Source: Rhodoferax sp. OV413 (GTDB taxonomy: Bacteria; Pseudomonadota; Gammaproteobacteria; Burkholderiales; Burkholderiaceae_C). From it: DNA of 6,890 nt. The notes below the pieces were generated by a model, which was given only the letters and a program-made list of their open reading frames with translations, was not told where the DNA came from and did no database searches. Shown here piece after piece: positions 6,690 to 6,890 of the stretch. Both the position numbers and the translations under genes were made by a program. Where the stretch lies: positions 1 through 6,890 of the forward strand of contig CAMATS010000118.1 in the NCBI GenBank assembly GCA_945861195.1, in the 5' to 3' direction. Within the stretch, counting starts at the first letter, position 1. Each line of letters starts with the position of its first letter.

Positions 6690-6706
6690 GGAGGGTGCCG
6701 GCGTGC

Positions 6707-6723
6707 GCCCAAAAAGTTTGGGC
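6707..6723 (+). repeat. Perfect hairpin downstream of dxs (possible 3' end)
   Basis: GCCCAAA at 6707-6713 and TTTGGGC at 6717-6723 form a perfect 7-bp stem with a 3-base loop, 17 bases after the dxs stop. Three more pairs are possible outside one mismatch. No T-run follows, so this is not a canonical intrinsic terminator; it may mark the processed 3' end of the dxs message or a Rho-dependent end. Confidence 0.4.
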
Positions 6724-6753
6724 TCGCCTGCTAAATCAGTTGAGCCAGGATTC

Positions 6754-6766
6754 AGGGGAAACCCCT
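6754..6766 (+). repeat. Short GC palindrome, operator-like
   Basis: AGGGG at 6754-6758 and CCCCT at 6762-6766 flank AAA, a perfect 5-bp-arm inverted repeat. It is about 50 bases upstream of the predicted -35 box of the next gene, a position suited to an activator site. The regulator is unknown. Confidence 0.3.
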
Positions 6767-6782
6767 AGTGCTCCGACTGCCA

Positions 6783-6795
6783 GTTACAGCGTAAC
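6783..6795 (+). repeat. Short palindrome GTTAC-AGC-GTAAC
   Basis: Arms of 5 bp at 6783-6787 and 6791-6795 are separated by AGC. It sits 21 bases upstream of the predicted -35 box at 6817. It may be a regulator-binding half-site pair; no family can be named. Confidence 0.25.
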
Positions 6796-6816
6796 ATCTC
6801 TAACAGACGCGTCTTT

Positions 6817-6845
6817 TTGGCACATGCCACCATCGTTTTTATTTT
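6817..6845 (+). promoter_or_regulatory. Candidate sigma-70 promoter for the gene beyond the right edge
   Basis: TTGGCA at 6817-6822 (five of six to the -35 consensus) and TATTTT at 6840-6845 (four of six to the -10) are exactly 17 bases apart. Transcription would start near 6852, giving a leader of about 40 bases to a start codon just outside the window. The -35 box lies inside a 12-base inverted repeat, TGGCA-CA-TGCCA (6818-6829), which could be an operator. A sigma-54 reading was considered because of TTGGCAC, but the matching -12 TTGC element is absent. Confidence 0.45.
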
Positions 6846-6877
6846 GGGCAAGCCAGCAGGCCGATCAATTTTTTTAA

Positions 6878-6883
6878 AAGGAG
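6878..6883 (+). promoter_or_regulatory. Strong Shine-Dalgarno sequence at the window edge
   Basis: AAGGAG, preceded by AA and an A/T-rich tract (6868-6879), ends seven bases before the last base of the window. A start codon at 6891 would be at ideal spacing. It is the clearest ribosome binding site in the window and predicts a plus-strand gene immediately to the right. Confidence 0.6.
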
Positions 6884-6890
6884 TAAGCTT

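Noticed and set aside
6817..6834. Sigma-54 promoter suggested by TTGGCAC
   Set aside because: The -12 TTGC element at the required spacing is missing (ACCA is there instead); a sigma-70 reading fits better.
6695..6877. 60-codon GTG open frame after dxs
   Set aside because: It has no Shine-Dalgarno sequence, no recognisable motif and runs through the palindromes and promoter-like elements; more likely non-coding.
6885..6890. HindIII site AAGCTT at the last six bases
   Set aside because: It might hint at a cloning boundary, but it fits a natural spacer between the Shine-Dalgarno sequence and a start codon, and the left edge has no matching site. Treated as coincidence.

Overview
The window is GC-rich and densely coded. 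It looks like chromosomal DNA from a betaproteobacterium, most likely Burkholderiales in or near Comamonadaceae (Rhodoferax/Polaromonas/Acidovorax-like). The basis is protein style (Ala/Leu/Gln-rich), the xseB-ispA-dxs order, GTG starts with tight gene spacing, and -10-like TACAAT/TAGAAT boxes. This placement is an impression from reading, not from a search.

Layout. (1) 1-1201, plus strand: the 3' end of a dienelactone-hydrolase-family gene, followed one base after its stop by a ZIP-family metal transporter gene. (2) 1214-3287, minus strand: a Rieske non-heme iron oxygenase alpha subunit (upstream) and a two-domain mercaptopyruvate-type sulfurtransferase (downstream), 46 bp apart and convergent with the ZIP gene across only 12 bp. 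(3) 3288-3452: a divergent intergenic region with candidate promoters on both strands and a hairpin in the predicted Rieske leader. (4) 3453-6689, plus strand: xseB, ispA and dxs. xseB and ispA overlap by 4 bp; a 148-bp gap before dxs carries a hairpin and a candidate internal promoter. (5) 6690-6890: a non-coding, more AT-rich stretch with several inverted repeats, a plausible sigma-70 promoter and a strong Shine-Dalgarno sequence at the window edge, so another plus-strand gene probably starts at or just after base 6891.

How the genes work together. dxs makes 1-deoxy-D-xylulose 5-phosphate, the entry point of the MEP isoprenoid pathway. ispA condenses the resulting C5 units to farnesyl diphosphate, the precursor of quinone side chains and undecaprenyl lipids. 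xseB encodes the small subunit of exonuclease VII and is a conserved but functionally unrelated companion. The Rieske/sulfurtransferase pair and the hydrolase/ZIP pair look like accessory metabolic or metal-handling units whose substrates cannot be read from sequence.

I found no mobile element, CRISPR array, tRNA or rRNA, and no clear new multi-gene system. The points most worth a second look are the variant metal-site motif of the ZIP protein, the altered Rieske motif of the oxygenase and its pairing with a sulfurtransferase, and the repeat-rich regulatory region at the right end.
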